A stretch of DNA of 64,000 bases from Comamonadaceae bacterium ALPHA2B (lineage in GTDB: Bacteria > Pseudomonadota > Gammaproteobacteria > Burkholderiales > Burkholderiaceae_C), in contig SCOE01000002.1 of the NCBI GenBank assembly GCA_005503065.1, positions 124,001-188,000 on the forward strand. The letters run 5' to 3'. This document shows positions 1-8,469 of this stretch, one piece after another; position 1 is the first letter of the stretch; each line of letters opens with the position of its first letter. Under the pieces are notes generated by a model that saw only the letters and a list, made by a program, of their open reading frames with translations, did no database searches and was not told where the DNA came from. The position numbers and the translations under genes were made by a program.

Positions 1-414
1 AAGACCATCGGTCTGTACCGCAGCAAGGCCAAGCACCTGATGGAGGCCTGCCGCATCCTGGTCGAGCAGCATGGCGGCGAGGTGCCGCGCACGCGCGAGG
101 CGCTCGAGGCGCTGCCCGGCGTGGGCCGCAAGACGGCCAACGTGGTGCTCAACGTCGCCTTCGGCGAACCCACCATCGCGGTGGACACGCACATCTTCCG
201 CGTGAGCAATCGCACCGGCCTCGCGCCCGGCAAGACGCCGCTGGAGGTCGAACTGAAGCTGGAGAAGCGCGTGCCCAAGGCGTTCGTGCAGCACGCCCAC
301 CACTGGCTGATCCTGCACGGCCGCTACGTGTGCGTGGCGCGCAAACCCAAATGCTGGGAATGCGCCGTGCACACGATGTGCAGCTTCAAGCCCAAGACGC
401 CGGCGCCGGCCTGA
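1..414 (+). CDS. nth: Endonuclease III, C-terminal part (5' end outside window)
   Basis: DNA glycosylase/AP lyase of base excision repair; removes oxidised pyrimidines. The reading frame is open from base 1, so the start lies upstream and only about 137 C-terminal residues are present. The helix-hairpin-helix LPGVGRKTA carries the catalytic Lys, VDTHIFRV holds the catalytic Asp, and the C-terminal four-cysteine [4Fe-4S] cluster has the expected spacing (C-x6-C-x2-C-x5-C, ending KPKCWECAVHTMC). A short Pro/Ala-rich tail follows. The family identification is very secure. Confidence 0.96.
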   Translation, partial: KTIGLYRSKAKHLMEACRILVEQHGGEVPRTREALEALPGVGRKTANVVLNVAFGEPTIAVDTHIFRVSNRTGLAPGKTPLEVELKLEKRVPKAFVQHAHHWLILHGRYVCVARKPKCWECAVHTMCSFKPKTPAPA

Positions 415-472
415 ACGCCATGGGCATTCGACATCGCCTTCCACCATGCCGCTCACCGAACGAGGTCCCACG

Positions 473-838
473 ATGAACCCTTCGTCCCGCTCGCGCGCCG
501 TCCTGGCGCTGCATCTCGCGCTGCTCGCCGTCGCCGCCGGCGCGCAGCCGGCCTGGGCGCCGAAGCCGCCCAACCCCAACGCGCCCTACCCCGCCGAGTC
601 GCGCGATGCCAACGAGCAGGGCACGGTGCTCCTGCGCGTGCGCACCACGCCCGATGGCCAGCCCGTCGAGGTGCGGGTGCACCAGTCCAGCGGCTTTGCC
701 CGACTGGACCGCTCGGCGCTGGAGACGGTGAAGAAATGGCAGTTCCGTCCCACGCCGGACGACGGCACCGTGGTGTGGCGCGAAGTGCCGATCAGCTTCT
801 TCATCACATCGCCGCCGCCGCGGCCGGTGCTCAACTAG
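473..838 (+). CDS. Secreted TonB C-terminal-domain protein
   Basis: A 121-residue protein with an N-terminal signal peptide (about residues 1-24, cut near AGA/QP), followed by a single TonB-like C-terminal domain: YPAESRDANEQG, then SSGFARLDRSALETVKKWQF, the usual family signature. It lacks the membrane anchor and long Pro-rich linker of true TonB, so it is a stand-alone periplasmic domain whose partner is unknown. I chose the ATG at 473 over the in-frame ATG at 446 because an AGGT-type ribosome site lies just before it and the signal peptide then starts cleanly. Its last 8 bases overlap the convergent cobC gene. Confidence 0.8.
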   Translation: MNPSSRSRAVLALHLALLAVAAGAQPAWAPKPPNPNAPYPAESRDANEQGTVLLRVRTTPDGQPVEVRVHQSSGFARLDRSALETVKKWQFRPTPDDGTVVWREVPISFFITSPPPRPVLN

Positions 839-1430
839 CCGCGCCTCGGCCAGCGTCGCAGGCGTGCGCTGCGCCGATGTCGATCTCGATGCAGCGGCGG
901 GCACCGAAGGCCATCGGCGCCGAAGGCCAGTCCGCGGCGCTGACCGGTACGCGCATGCCGCGAGCGATCAGTTCCACGGCGCGCATCACGCCGGAATGCG
1001 TGATCCAGACCGTGTCGCGACCACCGGCCCGCCAGTCGTCCCAGGCCGCGCCCACGCGGGCCATGAAGCGGCGCGTGCTTTCGCCGTGGCCACCGGCGGG
1101 CGCATCGGCGAAGTCGTCGGTCCATGCCTGCAGTTCGGCACGCGCGATGGCCTGCCACGCCTGACCCTCCCAGGCGCCGAAGTCCATCTCGGCAAGCCGG
1201 GCGTCGACGCGGGCCGGCGGCAGGTCGGGCCTCAAGGCGGCCAAGGCCTGGGCCAGCCCCACGCAGCGGCGCAGCGGCGAAGTCCAGGGCACCACAGCGG
1301 TCGGCAGTTCGGCCGCCAGCGCCGCCGCGGCGGCCTGCGTGGCCTCGTCTTCGGCCGCATGGTCCGTCGCGCCGTAGCACAGGCCCGGTGCGCACAGCAC
1401 GGGCGCGTGGCGTTGCAGCCAGAGCTTCAT
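831..1430 (-). CDS. cobC: Alpha-ribazole phosphatase (histidine phosphatase family)
   Basis: Removes the 5'-phosphate from alpha-ribazole phosphate or adenosylcobalamin phosphate in nucleotide-loop assembly. It is 199 residues long, as usual. It shows the phosphatase RH motif (LQRHAP, residues 4-9), the AEMDFGAWEG acid loop and the second catalytic His in WITHSGVMRA. The start ATG overlaps the cobS stop (ATGA), so the two are translationally coupled. It is the last gene of the cobT - serine hydrolase - cobS - cobC operon. That operon context separates it from generic histidine phosphatases. Confidence 0.9.
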   Translation of the reverse strand: MKLWLQRHAPVLCAPGLCYGATDHAAEDEATQAAAAALAAELPTAVVPWTSPLRRCVGLAQALAALRPDLPPARVDARLAEMDFGAWEGQAWQAIARAELQAWTDDFADAPAGGHGESTRRFMARVGAAWDDWRAGGRDTVWITHSGVMRAVELIARGMRVPVSAADWPSAPMAFGARRCIEIDIGAAHACDAGRGAAS

Positions 1431-2212
1431 GCGAGCCGCCATGCCAGCACCCCGTAGACCGCCAGTTCGCACACCTGCTGGGTCGCACCCAGGCCGTCGC
1501 CCGTGAAGCCCTGCAGGCGCCGGCGGAACAGGCCGGCCATCCAGGCGCCCGCCGCCACCACTGCCAACAGCATTGCTCCTGTTTTCATAGCGCCTTGCGC
1601 AAGCAGGACGGGCGCTGCAGCCGGAATCGACCACAAGATGCCGGCCGCGAGCGCACCGCCGCCGATGGCGTCGGCCAGCGGCTTGGACTTGCTCGCCCCG
1701 CTGTCGCCCACGTAGGGCAGGAAGCGGATCAGGAACAGAGGCGCGAGGCGCGACAACACATGCGCCCCAAGGAGCGCGGCCACCACCGACGCCGCGCCCT
1801 GCTGCGCGATGGCTGCCAGCAGCGCCACCTTGAGCCCGAGCGCCAGCACCAGCGCGATGGCCCCGAAGGCGCCGATGCGCGAGTCCTTCATGATCTCCAG
1901 CGCCCGTTCGCGCTGGGCACTGCCGCCCAGCCCGTCGGCCACGTCGGCCAGCCCGTCCTCGTGGAAGGCACCGGTGAGCCAGACGGTGGCGACGGTGCTG
2001 AGCAACGAAGCCGCCAGCGGCGGCAGCCCCTGCGAGGCCGCCACGAACACCGCCGCCGCCACCCCGCCGACGATCCAGCCCACACCCGGAAAATGGGCCG
2101 CGCTGGCACGCAGCATCCGGGGGCTGTAGCCCACCCACGCCGCCAGCCGCCCGGTGACCGGTATGCGGGTGAAGAACTGCAGGGCGAGCAGGAAGTGGCG
2201 AAGCGCGTTCAA
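1427..2212 (-). CDS. cobS: Adenosylcobinamide-GDP ribazoletransferase
   Basis: Integral membrane cobalamin synthase; joins adenosylcobinamide-GDP to alpha-ribazole (phosphate). Conserved features are LQFFTRIPV near the N-terminus, FPGVGWIVG, GAFHEDGLADVADGLGG with the metal-binding acidic residues, MKDSRIGAFG and GFTGDGLGATQQ near the end, plus several hydrophobic helices. No in-frame ATG precedes the conserved N-terminus. The best start is TTG at 2212 (N-A-L-R-H-F-L-L follows), giving 261 residues, with CTG at 2218 as the alternative. It begins directly after the serine hydrolase stop and overlaps cobC by 4 bases. A dispersed repeat (1573-1626) encodes part of its C-terminal membrane region. 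Confidence 0.92.
   Translation of the reverse strand: MNALRHFLLALQFFTRIPVTGRLAAWVGYSPRMLRASAAHFPGVGWIVGGVAAAVFVAASQGLPPLAASLLSTVATVWLTGAFHEDGLADVADGLGGSAQRERALEIMKDSRIGAFGAIALVLALGLKVALLAAIAQQGAASVVAALLGAHVLSRLAPLFLIRFLPYVGDSGASKSKPLADAIGGGALAAGILWSIPAAAPVLLAQGAMKTGAMLLAVVAAGAWMAGLFRRRLQGFTGDGLGATQQVCELAVYGVLAWRLA
1573..1626 (+). repeat. GCTAT-type dispersed palindromic repeat, copy 1 (inside cobS)
   Basis: One of nine copies of an element of about 60 bp. Its order is TGCT, a short spacer, CATAGC, then GCGC-rich arms and a GGGCGCTGCAGCC tail. It lies in the cobS coding sequence and is read through on the opposite strand as part of the segment around MKTGAM. Identified by aligning it with the copies listed below. 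Confidence 0.7.
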
Positions 2213-2214
2213 GT

Positions 2215-3426
2215 TCAGTGCCGCTGGGGCGCGGCCTCCGCGTCGATCGCCTGTTGCACCGCCCGGAAGAAGGACTCGCGCTCGGCCGCGGCCCGGGCAT
2301 CCTGCGCCGACGGCCAGTCGGCATTGAAGACGATCACCAGTTGCCGCCTGGGGTCGATGAAGATGCCCTGCCCGAAGATGCCGCGCGCGCCGAAGCTGCC
2401 GTCGTCGCGCGTCCACCACTGGTAGCCGTAGCCGCTGCCGGGGCGGCCGATGTCGGCCTGTCGGGTGGTGGCGTTCGCGAGCCAGTCGTCGGGCACGATG
2501 GGCTGGCCGTTCACGCGCGCGCCCTCCAGGATGAACTGGCCGAAGCGTGCGAAGTCACGCGGCGCGGCCTGCAGGCAGCAGCCACTGATCTCCTGGCCGG
2601 TCCTGCTCAACAGCCAGGTGGCCGGGCGCTCCATGCCGGCGGGCTGCCACACCTTTTCCTGCAGGTACTGCGCCAGCGGCTTGCCGGTGGCGCGCGACAC
2701 GAGGATGCCGACCAGGTTGGTCTCGCCGGTGCTGTAGTGCCAGCGCGTGCCGGCCGGCGCCTCGCGCGGCAGCGTGCGCATGTAGCTGACCAACGCGTCC
2801 ATGCCCGGCTCGGGCTTGTGGTTGTTGAAGCGGGCGACGTCGGAGTTCGGGTCGCCATAGTCCTCGGTCCATCGCACGCCCGAGGTCATGGTGAGCAACT
2901 GCCGCACGCTCACGTCGTCGTAGGCCGAGCCTTTCATCTCCGGGATGTAGCGGCTGACCTTGTCGTCCAGGCTGTGGATGAAGCCATCGCGCACGGCCGC
3001 CCCTGCCAACGTGGAAGTGAAGGACTTGGCGACGGAAAAGCTGGTCCACCGGCCATCGGCGCCGAAGCCCAGGCCGTAGCGCTCCAGCCGCAGCCGGCCG
3101 CCCTGCACGATCAGGACGGCCGCACTGCGCTGGCCCGCCATGAAGGCATCCATATCGACGCCCAGGGTGGCGAGCGGCGGGCCGGCCGGCAGCGGTCGCG
3201 GCGTGGCGCTGGGGGCCGTGGTGTGCCACTTGGCGAGCACCGGGATGCGGTCCATCGCCCGGAAGGCCGCATCGCGCTGCGCCTGGCTCCAGAACAGCAC
3301 GTCGCGGTTCGTGGGCAGGGCCAGGATCAGGCCACGCGTGTCCCGGTCCAGGCCCAGCCAGAGCGCGGCCGCGCACACGGCCAGCACCGCGAGGCCGCCG
3401 AGCACGATCCGCCCGAAGGTCTTCAC
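2215..3426 (-). CDS. Serine hydrolase, class C beta-lactamase/esterase fold, in the cob operon
   Basis: A 403-residue protein with one N-terminal membrane anchor or signal segment (about residues 5-26) and a beta-lactamase-family domain. The SxxK nucleophile motif is SVAK at residues 131-134, the second active-site motif is Y231-S-T, and a Gly-rich GYGYQWW segment follows. It resembles the 6-aminohexanoate-dimer hydrolase/esterase branch rather than true AmpC. The GTG start overlaps the cobT stop (GTGA), and cobS follows at once, so it is translated within a cobalamin operon. Its substrate cannot be told from sequence. A role in corrinoid or side-chain processing is only a guess from position. 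Confidence 0.85.
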   Translation of the reverse strand: MKTFGRIVLGGLAVLAVCAAALWLGLDRDTRGLILALPTNRDVLFWSQAQRDAAFRAMDRIPVLAKWHTTAPSATPRPLPAGPPLATLGVDMDAFMAGQRSAAVLIVQGGRLRLERYGLGFGADGRWTSFSVAKSFTSTLAGAAVRDGFIHSLDDKVSRYIPEMKGSAYDDVSVRQLLTMTSGVRWTEDYGDPNSDVARFNNHKPEPGMDALVSYMRTLPREAPAGTRWHYSTGETNLVGILVSRATGKPLAQYLQEKVWQPAGMERPATWLLSRTGQEISGCCLQAAPRDFARFGQFILEGARVNGQPIVPDDWLANATTRQADIGRPGSGYGYQWWTRDDGSFGARGIFGQGIFIDPRRQLVIVFNADWPSAQDARAAAERESFFRAVQQAIDAEAAPQRH

Positions 3427-4499
3427 GCGGCGGTTCCTTCCGGCAAGGACGGCGCGCCGTCCTTGCGAGACACGCCGGCCGACTCGAAGCTCGCCATCTC
3501 GCGCAGGATGCGGCAGGCCGATTCGAGCAACGGCCAGGCCAGCGCCGCGCCACTGCCCTCGCCCAGGCGCATGTCCAGCTGCAGCAGCGGCGTGAGGCCC
3601 AGCGCGCGCAGCATCAGCGCGTGCCCGGGCTCGGCCGACACGTGCGCCGCCACGCAACGCTGCACCACGGCGGGCTCCAGCGCATGGGCCACCAGCACCG
3701 CAGCGCTGGCGATGAAGCCATCGACCACGATCACCCGCCGCTCCCGGGCGGCCTGCAGCACGGCGCCCACCAGCGTCGCGATCTCGAAGCCCCCCAACGC
3801 CGCCAGCGCGTCCAGCGGCGCGGTGGCCTGCGCATGCCGCGCCAGCACCTCGCGCAGCACGGCTCGCTTGTGCGCCCGGCCCGCGGCATCCAGGCCGGTG
3901 CCCGCACCGGTGCAGGCGTCGATGTCCCGCCTGGTCAGGCGCGCCAGCAGCAGGGCGGCGGCCGAGCTGTTGCCGATGCCCATCTCGCCCAGCAGCAACG
4001 CATTGCCCGGCAGCGCACGCACGATCTCGCCCCCGTTGGCGATCGCCTCGGCACACTGGGCGGCGCTCATGGCGGGCCCGGCCGACGCGTCGGCCGTGCC
4101 CGCACCGAGGCGGCGCACGAGCAGGCCCGGCTGCGGCACCAACTCGCGCGCCACGCCGCAGTCCACCACCGTGAGCGCGATGCCGTGCTGGCGCGCCAGC
4201 ACGCTCACCGCCGCGCCGCCGGCCAGGAAGTTCTGCACCATCTGCCCCGTCACATCGGCCGGATAGGCCGAAACGCCGCGTGCCGTCAGGCCGTGGTCGG
4301 CCGCGCACACCAGCATCTGGGGCTGGTCGAGCACCGGCGCCTCGGTGCCGAGGACGAGGCCGATGCGCAGCGCGAGCTCTTCCAGACGGCCGAGCGCGCC
4401 GACCGGCTTGGTCTTGTTGTCGAGAACCTGCTGCAGGCGCTGCGCGAGCGTCGCATCATGCAGATCGTCGACCGGCGCAGGAAAGGACAGGTGATTCAT
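3423..4499 (-). CDS. cobT: Nicotinate-nucleotide--dimethylbenzimidazole phosphoribosyltransferase
   Basis: Makes alpha-ribazole 5'-phosphate from nicotinate mononucleotide and a benzimidazole base, activating the lower ligand of cobalamin. It is 358 residues, the family length. Conserved blocks are NKTKPVGALGRLEELA near residue 28, CAADHGLTARGVSAYP, QNFLAGGAAVSVLA, GEMGIGNSSAAALL and GFIASAAVLVA. It is the first gene of the four-gene cob operon. Its ATG overlaps the divergent methyltransferase ATG in a shared CATG, so its promoter must lie inside that neighbour. I see no clear Shine-Dalgarno sequence upstream. Confidence 0.95.
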   Translation of the reverse strand: MNHLSFPAPVDDLHDATLAQRLQQVLDNKTKPVGALGRLEELALRIGLVLGTEAPVLDQPQMLVCAADHGLTARGVSAYPADVTGQMVQNFLAGGAAVSVLARQHGIALTVVDCGVARELVPQPGLLVRRLGAGTADASAGPAMSAAQCAEAIANGGEIVRALPGNALLLGEMGIGNSSAAALLLARLTRRDIDACTGAGTGLDAAGRAHKRAVLREVLARHAQATAPLDALAALGGFEIATLVGAVLQAARERRVIVVDGFIASAAVLVAHALEPAVVQRCVAAHVSAEPGHALMLRALGLTPLLQLDMRLGEGSGAALAWPLLESACRILREMASFESAGVSRKDGAPSLPEGTAA

Positions 4500-5283
4500 G
4501 GCAATGGATGGGCAAGGCGCGCTGCACCCTGCGGCGCAACAAGGATTCGAAAAAGAAGCGCAGGCCTATGCGCGCGGGCGGCCGGACTATCCGCGGGCCC
4601 TGTCGGACTGGCTGCTGCAGCCGGTGGGGATGGGCGCCGGCCGGCAGGTGGCCGATGTCGGCGCAGGCACCGGCAAGTTCACGGCCCTCCTCGCACGCAC
4701 CGGCGCGCAGGTCACGGCGGTGGAGCCGGTGGACGCGATGCGCGCGCAGATCGCCGCGCTGGGCCTGGACGGCGTGAGCGCCCTGCCCGGCACGGCGCAG
4801 GCCATGCCCTTGGCCGACGGCACGCTCGACGCGGTGGTCTGCGCGCAGGCCTTCCACTGGTTCGCCGGCCGCGAGGCGCTGGATGAGTTCCACCGCGTGC
4901 TGCGGCCAGGCGGCCGGCTCGCGCTGGTCTGGAATGTGCGCGACGAGTCGGTGGACTGGGTGGCCGCCCTCACCGCGATCATCACGCCGCACGAAGGCGA
5001 CGCGCCGCGCTTCCACACGGGCGCCTGGCGCCGCGCCTTCCCGCATCCGGGCTTCGGGCCGCTGGCCGAAACCCGCTTCGACCATGCGCACGTGGGCCCG
5101 CCGCAGCAGGTGATCGTCGACCGCTTCATGTCGGTGAGCTTCATCGCCGCACTGCCCGACGCGCAGCGCGACGCCGTGCGGCGCGACATCGAGAGGCTTG
5201 TCGCCACGCACCCTGCCCTGCGCGGCAAGGACACGGTGCGCTTCCCGTACACCACGCTGGCCGTCCACTGCGTGCGTCACTGA
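4498..5283 (+). CDS. SAM-dependent class I methyltransferase
   Basis: A 261-residue methyltransferase of the UbiE/Methyltransf_11 type. The SAM-binding motif I is VADVGAGTGKFT (about residues 50-61), followed by the acidic VEPVDAMRAQ loop, the motif LDAVVCAQAFHWF and FHRVLRPGGRLALVW. The pattern AQAFHWF is common in small-molecule methyltransferases of this group; the substrate is not evident. Two ATGs (4498 and 4504) are possible; AAGGACAG upstream suits 4498. It runs between cobT and cobQ but on the opposite strand, overlapping cobT by 2 bases at the start and cobQ by 7 at the end, so a direct cobalamin role is not implied. Confidence 0.88.
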   Translation: MAMDGQGALHPAAQQGFEKEAQAYARGRPDYPRALSDWLLQPVGMGAGRQVADVGAGTGKFTALLARTGAQVTAVEPVDAMRAQIAALGLDGVSALPGTAQAMPLADGTLDAVVCAQAFHWFAGREALDEFHRVLRPGGRLALVWNVRDESVDWVAALTAIITPHEGDAPRFHTGAWRRAFPHPGFGPLAETRFDHAHVGPPQQVIVDRFMSVSFIAALPDAQRDAVRRDIERLVATHPALRGKDTVRFPYTTLAVHCVRH

Positions 5284-6836
5284 ACCAGCCCCTGCAGCAC
5301 GCCGGGGGCGAAATGCTCGTCGACGAAATCGGCCAGGGCGTCGAAGGTGGCGTCCAGCGTGGGCACCTGGGTGCCGAACAGCGCACGCAGCACCGCGGCG
5401 TCTTCGAACAACCCGTGCAGATAGACGGCCAGCACGTTGCCACGCGCGTTCTGCCAGGCCAGGCCGTCGGGCATGACCGCGCCGCCGTCGCCCTGGAGCT
5501 GGGGATGCTCGGCCGTCTGGCCGTGGTGGACCTCGTAGCCGACCGCCTCGACGCCGGATAGCGCCGACCAGGCCCCGCGCAGGGGGCCGAAGCGTGCCCG
5601 GCGACGGCGCACGGTCTTCTCGCGTGCGAAGACGGTCACCAGCGGCAGCAGGCCCAGGCCCGGCGCATTGCCATCGATGCCGTGGGGATCGACCAGCGCC
5701 TCGCCCAGCATCTGCAGGCCGCCGCAGATGCCCAGCACCGCGCCTCCCGCCGCCGCGTGCGCAGCCACGGCGCGGTCCAGGCCCTGGGCCCGAAGCCATT
5801 GCAGATCGCTGCTCGTGTGCTTGGAGCCCGGCAGCACGATCCAGTCCTGCGGGCCGAATCCTGCCAGCTGGCTCGCATGGCGCACCCAGACCAGGCGCAG
5901 CCCCGGCACGCGCTTGAGCGGCTGGAACTCGTCGAGGTTGCTGATGCGCGGACAGGCCAGCACGCCCACCGTGCGCAGCACCTCGCCCGGCCCCTGCGCA
6001 ACGCCGTCGTCGAACACGCCGTCCTCCTCGGGCAGGCCGTGCTGCCACCACATGGGCAGCGTGGCGACCGTCGGCACGCCCGTCAGCGCCAGCAGCTGCG
6101 CCGGACCCGGCGCCAGCAGCGACGCGTCGCCCCGGAACTTGTTGAGCACGAAACCGGCCAACAACGCCCGGTCTTCATCGGGCAGCAAGGCCCAGGTGCC
6201 GTAGAGGTGCGCGAAGGCACCACCGCGGTCGATGTCGGTCACGAGCAGGCAGCGCGCGCGCGCACGGTGCGCCGTGCGCATGTTGACGAAATCGCTCTCG
6301 CGCAGGTTGATCTCGGCCGGCGAGCCGGCCCCCTCGATGACGACGACCTCGTTCTCGGCCACCAGCTCGTCCAGGGCCTGCGCGATGCGCGGCCACACGG
6401 CAGCGCTGCGCGCCCGCCACGGCATGCGCGACAACGCCTCGTCGACCTGCCCCAGCATCACGACCTGGCTCGCCGTGTCGCGCTCGGGCTTGAGCAGCAG
6501 CGGGTTCATGCGCACCTCGGGCACGGCACGCGCGGCCAGGGCCTGGAAATACTGGGCGCTGCCGATCTCGCCGCCCGGGTCATCCAGGCCGGCGGCCGCT
6601 GCCGAGCCGCCGCCGGGCCGCCCCAAGGCGGCGAGCGCCCCCTCGGGGGGCAGCGAACCTCGCGCAGCGGGGAGCGTGGGGGCGATGACCACTCTTGCGT
6701 TGTTGCTCATGTTCTGCGCCTTGAAGGGCGCGACGCTCAAGCCCTGCCGCGCGTACCAGCGGCACAGGGCCGTGGCCAGCCAGCTCTTGCCGGCACCGCT
6801 GGTGGTGCCGAGGACCATCACGCAACGGGCGGGCAT
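5277..6836 (-). CDS. cobQ: Cobyric acid synthase (with repeat-derived insertion)
   Basis: Glutamine-dependent amidation of adenosylcobyrinic acid a,c-diamide to cobyric acid. N-terminal synthetase domain: P-loop GTTSGAGKS (10-18), FKAQNMSNN (38-46), GGEIGSAQYFQA, EGAGSPAEINL and VTDIDRGGAFAHLYGT. C-terminal class I glutaminase domain: Cys nucleophile in GICGGLQMLG and catalytic His in LHGLFED. At 519 residues it is longer than usual because about 37 residues (50-86) interrupt the normally contiguous NNAR...GGEIG region. This stretch is low-complexity and comes from a dispersed hairpin repeat (6609-6683). If the insert is tolerated, it must be accommodated close to the substrate-binding loop. 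Confidence 0.93.
   Translation of the reverse strand: MPARCVMVLGTTSGAGKSWLATALCRWYARQGLSVAPFKAQNMSNNARVVIAPTLPAARGSLPPEGALAALGRPGGGSAAAAGLDDPGGEIGSAQYFQALAARAVPEVRMNPLLLKPERDTASQVVMLGQVDEALSRMPWRARSAAVWPRIAQALDELVAENEVVVIEGAGSPAEINLRESDFVNMRTAHRARARCLLVTDIDRGGAFAHLYGTWALLPDEDRALLAGFVLNKFRGDASLLAPGPAQLLALTGVPTVATLPMWWQHGLPEEDGVFDDGVAQGPGEVLRTVGVLACPRISNLDEFQPLKRVPGLRLVWVRHASQLAGFGPQDWIVLPGSKHTSSDLQWLRAQGLDRAVAAHAAAGGAVLGICGGLQMLGEALVDPHGIDGNAPGLGLLPLVTVFAREKTVRRRRARFGPLRGAWSALSGVEAVGYEVHHGQTAEHPQLQGDGGAVMPDGLAWQNARGNVLAVYLHGLFEDAAVLRALFGTQVPTLDATFDALADFVDEHFAPGVLQGLVQ
6609..6683 (-). repeat. Hairpin-rich repeat (family R1) inserted in cobQ
   Basis: On the minus strand it reads GCCCCCACGCTC, then CGCTGCCCCCCGAGGGG, then CTTGGGGCGGCCCGGCG. 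The same three blocks in the same order, at near-identical spacing, occur at 20172-20252 in cobO. The central CCCCC/GGGGG arms form a strong hairpin. Here it is translated in frame on its own strand (read as LPPEGALAALGRPGG), whereas in cobO the complementary strand is read. Confidence 0.8.
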
Positions 6837-6978
6837 CAGCAGACCGGGCTCGAAGCGGGATGACGGAAGGCGAGGCGCATCGAAAAATCATAGCCGGGGC
6901 CACGGCGGCACTGTTCCGCATGCCGTCGGGCGCCTCTGTGCACCCCGGCCGCACGCACGCCGTGGCATGCTCGGCCGC

Positions 6979-7947
6979 ATGAACGAACTCCTCCTGCCCA
7001 CCTATGACGACGTGGCCGCCGCGGCCGAACGGCTGCACGGCCATGCCCACCGCACGCCGGTGATGACTTCGCGCACAGTCAATGCCGAACTGGGCGCCGA
7101 GGTCTTCTTCAAGTGCGAGAACCTGCAGCGCATGGGCGCCTTCAAGTTCCGCGGCGCCTTCAACGCGCTGTCGAAGTTCACGCCCGAGCAGCGCCGGGCC
7201 GGCGTGGTCGCCTTCTCTTCCGGCAACCATGCACAGGCCATCGCTTTGTCGGCCCGGTTGCTGGGCATGCCGGCCACCATCGTGATGCCGCACGATGCTC
7301 CGGAGATGAAAGTGGCAGCCACGCGCGGCTACGGCGCGCAGGTGGTGATCTACGACCGCTACCAGGACGACCGTGAGCAGATCGGCCGCGACCTGGCGAC
7401 CAGGCATGGCTACACCCTCATCCCGCCCTACGATCACCCGGACGTGATCGCCGGCCAGGGCACGGCGGCCAAGGAACTGTTCGAAGAGGTCGGTCCGCTC
7501 GACGCCTTCTTCGTCTGCCTGGGCGGCGGCGGGCTGCTGTCGGGCTCGGCGCTGGCCACTCGCGCCCTGTCGCCGGCCTGCAGGCTCTACGGTGTCGAGC
7601 CCGAGGCCGGCAACGACGGCCAGCAGTCCTTTCGCCAGGGCGCCATCGTGCGCATCGACACGCCCAAGACGATCGCCGACGGCGCGCAGACGCAGTACCT
7701 CGGCCAGCTCACCTTCCCGATCATCCGGCGCGACGTGGATGACATCCTCACCGCCACCGACGCCCAGTTGGTCGATGCGATGCGCTTCATGGCCGCGCGC
7801 ATGAAGCTGATCGCCGAGCCGACCGGCTGCCTCGGCTTTGCGGCCGCGCGTGCCATGACGGCGCAGTTGCGCGGCCAGCGCGTGGGCGTACTGATCAGCG
7901 GCGGCAACGTCGACATCGGCCGCTTCTGCGAGCTGATGGCCCTGTGA
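6979..7947 (+). CDS. Threonine/serine dehydratase (PLP-dependent, no regulatory domain)
   Basis: Fold-type II PLP enzyme of 322 residues that deaminates threonine, serine or a related hydroxy-amino acid. The PLP lysine is in MGAFKFRGA (about residue 55), with SSGNHAQAIA for cofactor binding and the glycine-rich phosphate loop CLGGGGLLSG. There is no C-terminal ACT domain, so it matches the catabolic TdcB / serine racemase / threo-3-hydroxyaspartate ammonia-lyase branch, not biosynthetic IlvA. I chose ATG 6979 (MNELL); an ATG at 6967 is in frame too. The exact substrate is uncertain. Confidence 0.88.
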   Translation: MNELLLPTYDDVAAAAERLHGHAHRTPVMTSRTVNAELGAEVFFKCENLQRMGAFKFRGAFNALSKFTPEQRRAGVVAFSSGNHAQAIALSARLLGMPATIVMPHDAPEMKVAATRGYGAQVVIYDRYQDDREQIGRDLATRHGYTLIPPYDHPDVIAGQGTAAKELFEEVGPLDAFFVCLGGGGLLSGSALATRALSPACRLYGVEPEAGNDGQQSFRQGAIVRIDTPKTIADGAQTQYLGQLTFPIIRRDVDDILTATDAQLVDAMRFMAARMKLIAEPTGCLGFAAARAMTAQLRGQRVGVLISGGNVDIGRFCELMAL

Positions 7948-7995
7948 GAGATGCTGTTCGGGCAGGCACAGGGGGTGCCGGGCCCACGGCCGAGC

Positions 7996-8187
7996 TCAGC
8001 CCAGCCCTGTGTCGTAGCGGGTGAGCGCCCCGCTTCGGCTCGCTTCGATGCCGCGCCCGGGACGCACCGAAAACATGCACAGCGCCACCACGATGGCTGC
8101 GCATGCGACCAGCGACCACCAGCCGAAGGCATAGACCAGACCTGCCGGCAGCGCCAGGGAGACCAACAACAGAAGAAGAAGCCGCAT
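7996..8187 (-). CDS. Small membrane protein, unknown function
   Basis: A 63-residue protein: a strongly hydrophobic N-terminus (MRLLLLLLVSLALPAG), a second hydrophobic segment (LVACAAIVVALCMF), then a short polar tail. Two membrane helices, or a signal plus one helix, are likely. AAAGGATT lies about 12 bases upstream of the ATG, which supports translation. I do not recognise a family. It is convergent with the dehydratase gene. Confidence 0.5.
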   Translation of the reverse strand: MRLLLLLLVSLALPAGLVYAFGWWSLVACAAIVVALCMFSVRPGRGIEASRSGALTRYDTGLG

Positions 8188-8469
8188 GGTGTCCGCAATC
8201 CTTTTGAAGGGTGGCCTCGAATCACCCGCTCGAGCTCGGGGTCGAGCCCAAGGGGGTGTTTTCGACCGGACCAAGGAACTACGCCCGGCTTGGCGACGAA
8301 AGATGCATGGTAGGGGCCGCCGCGCCGCCAGCCCGCGCCGTCGCGGCGCAACCACATCTTTTGAGCGGAACAAGATCACAGGATGCGGTCCCGGCGCCGT
8401 CCTACCACCAAATGCAGATGGTCAGAGGCATGCTCGTTCCACACAATGCGTTGAACCGAGGATCTGCCC
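8188..8469. other. Intergenic region between divergent small genes
   Basis: About 280 bases separate the minus-strand small membrane protein from the plus-strand 88-residue protein. It must hold both promoters, but I find no convincing -35/-10 pair, conserved structure or repeat in it. Confidence 0.3.

Noticed and set aside
6870-6900. A possible tenth GCTAT-type repeat near ATCGAAAAATCATAGCC
   Set aside because: Only the right half (CATAGC) is present, with no second arm or tail.
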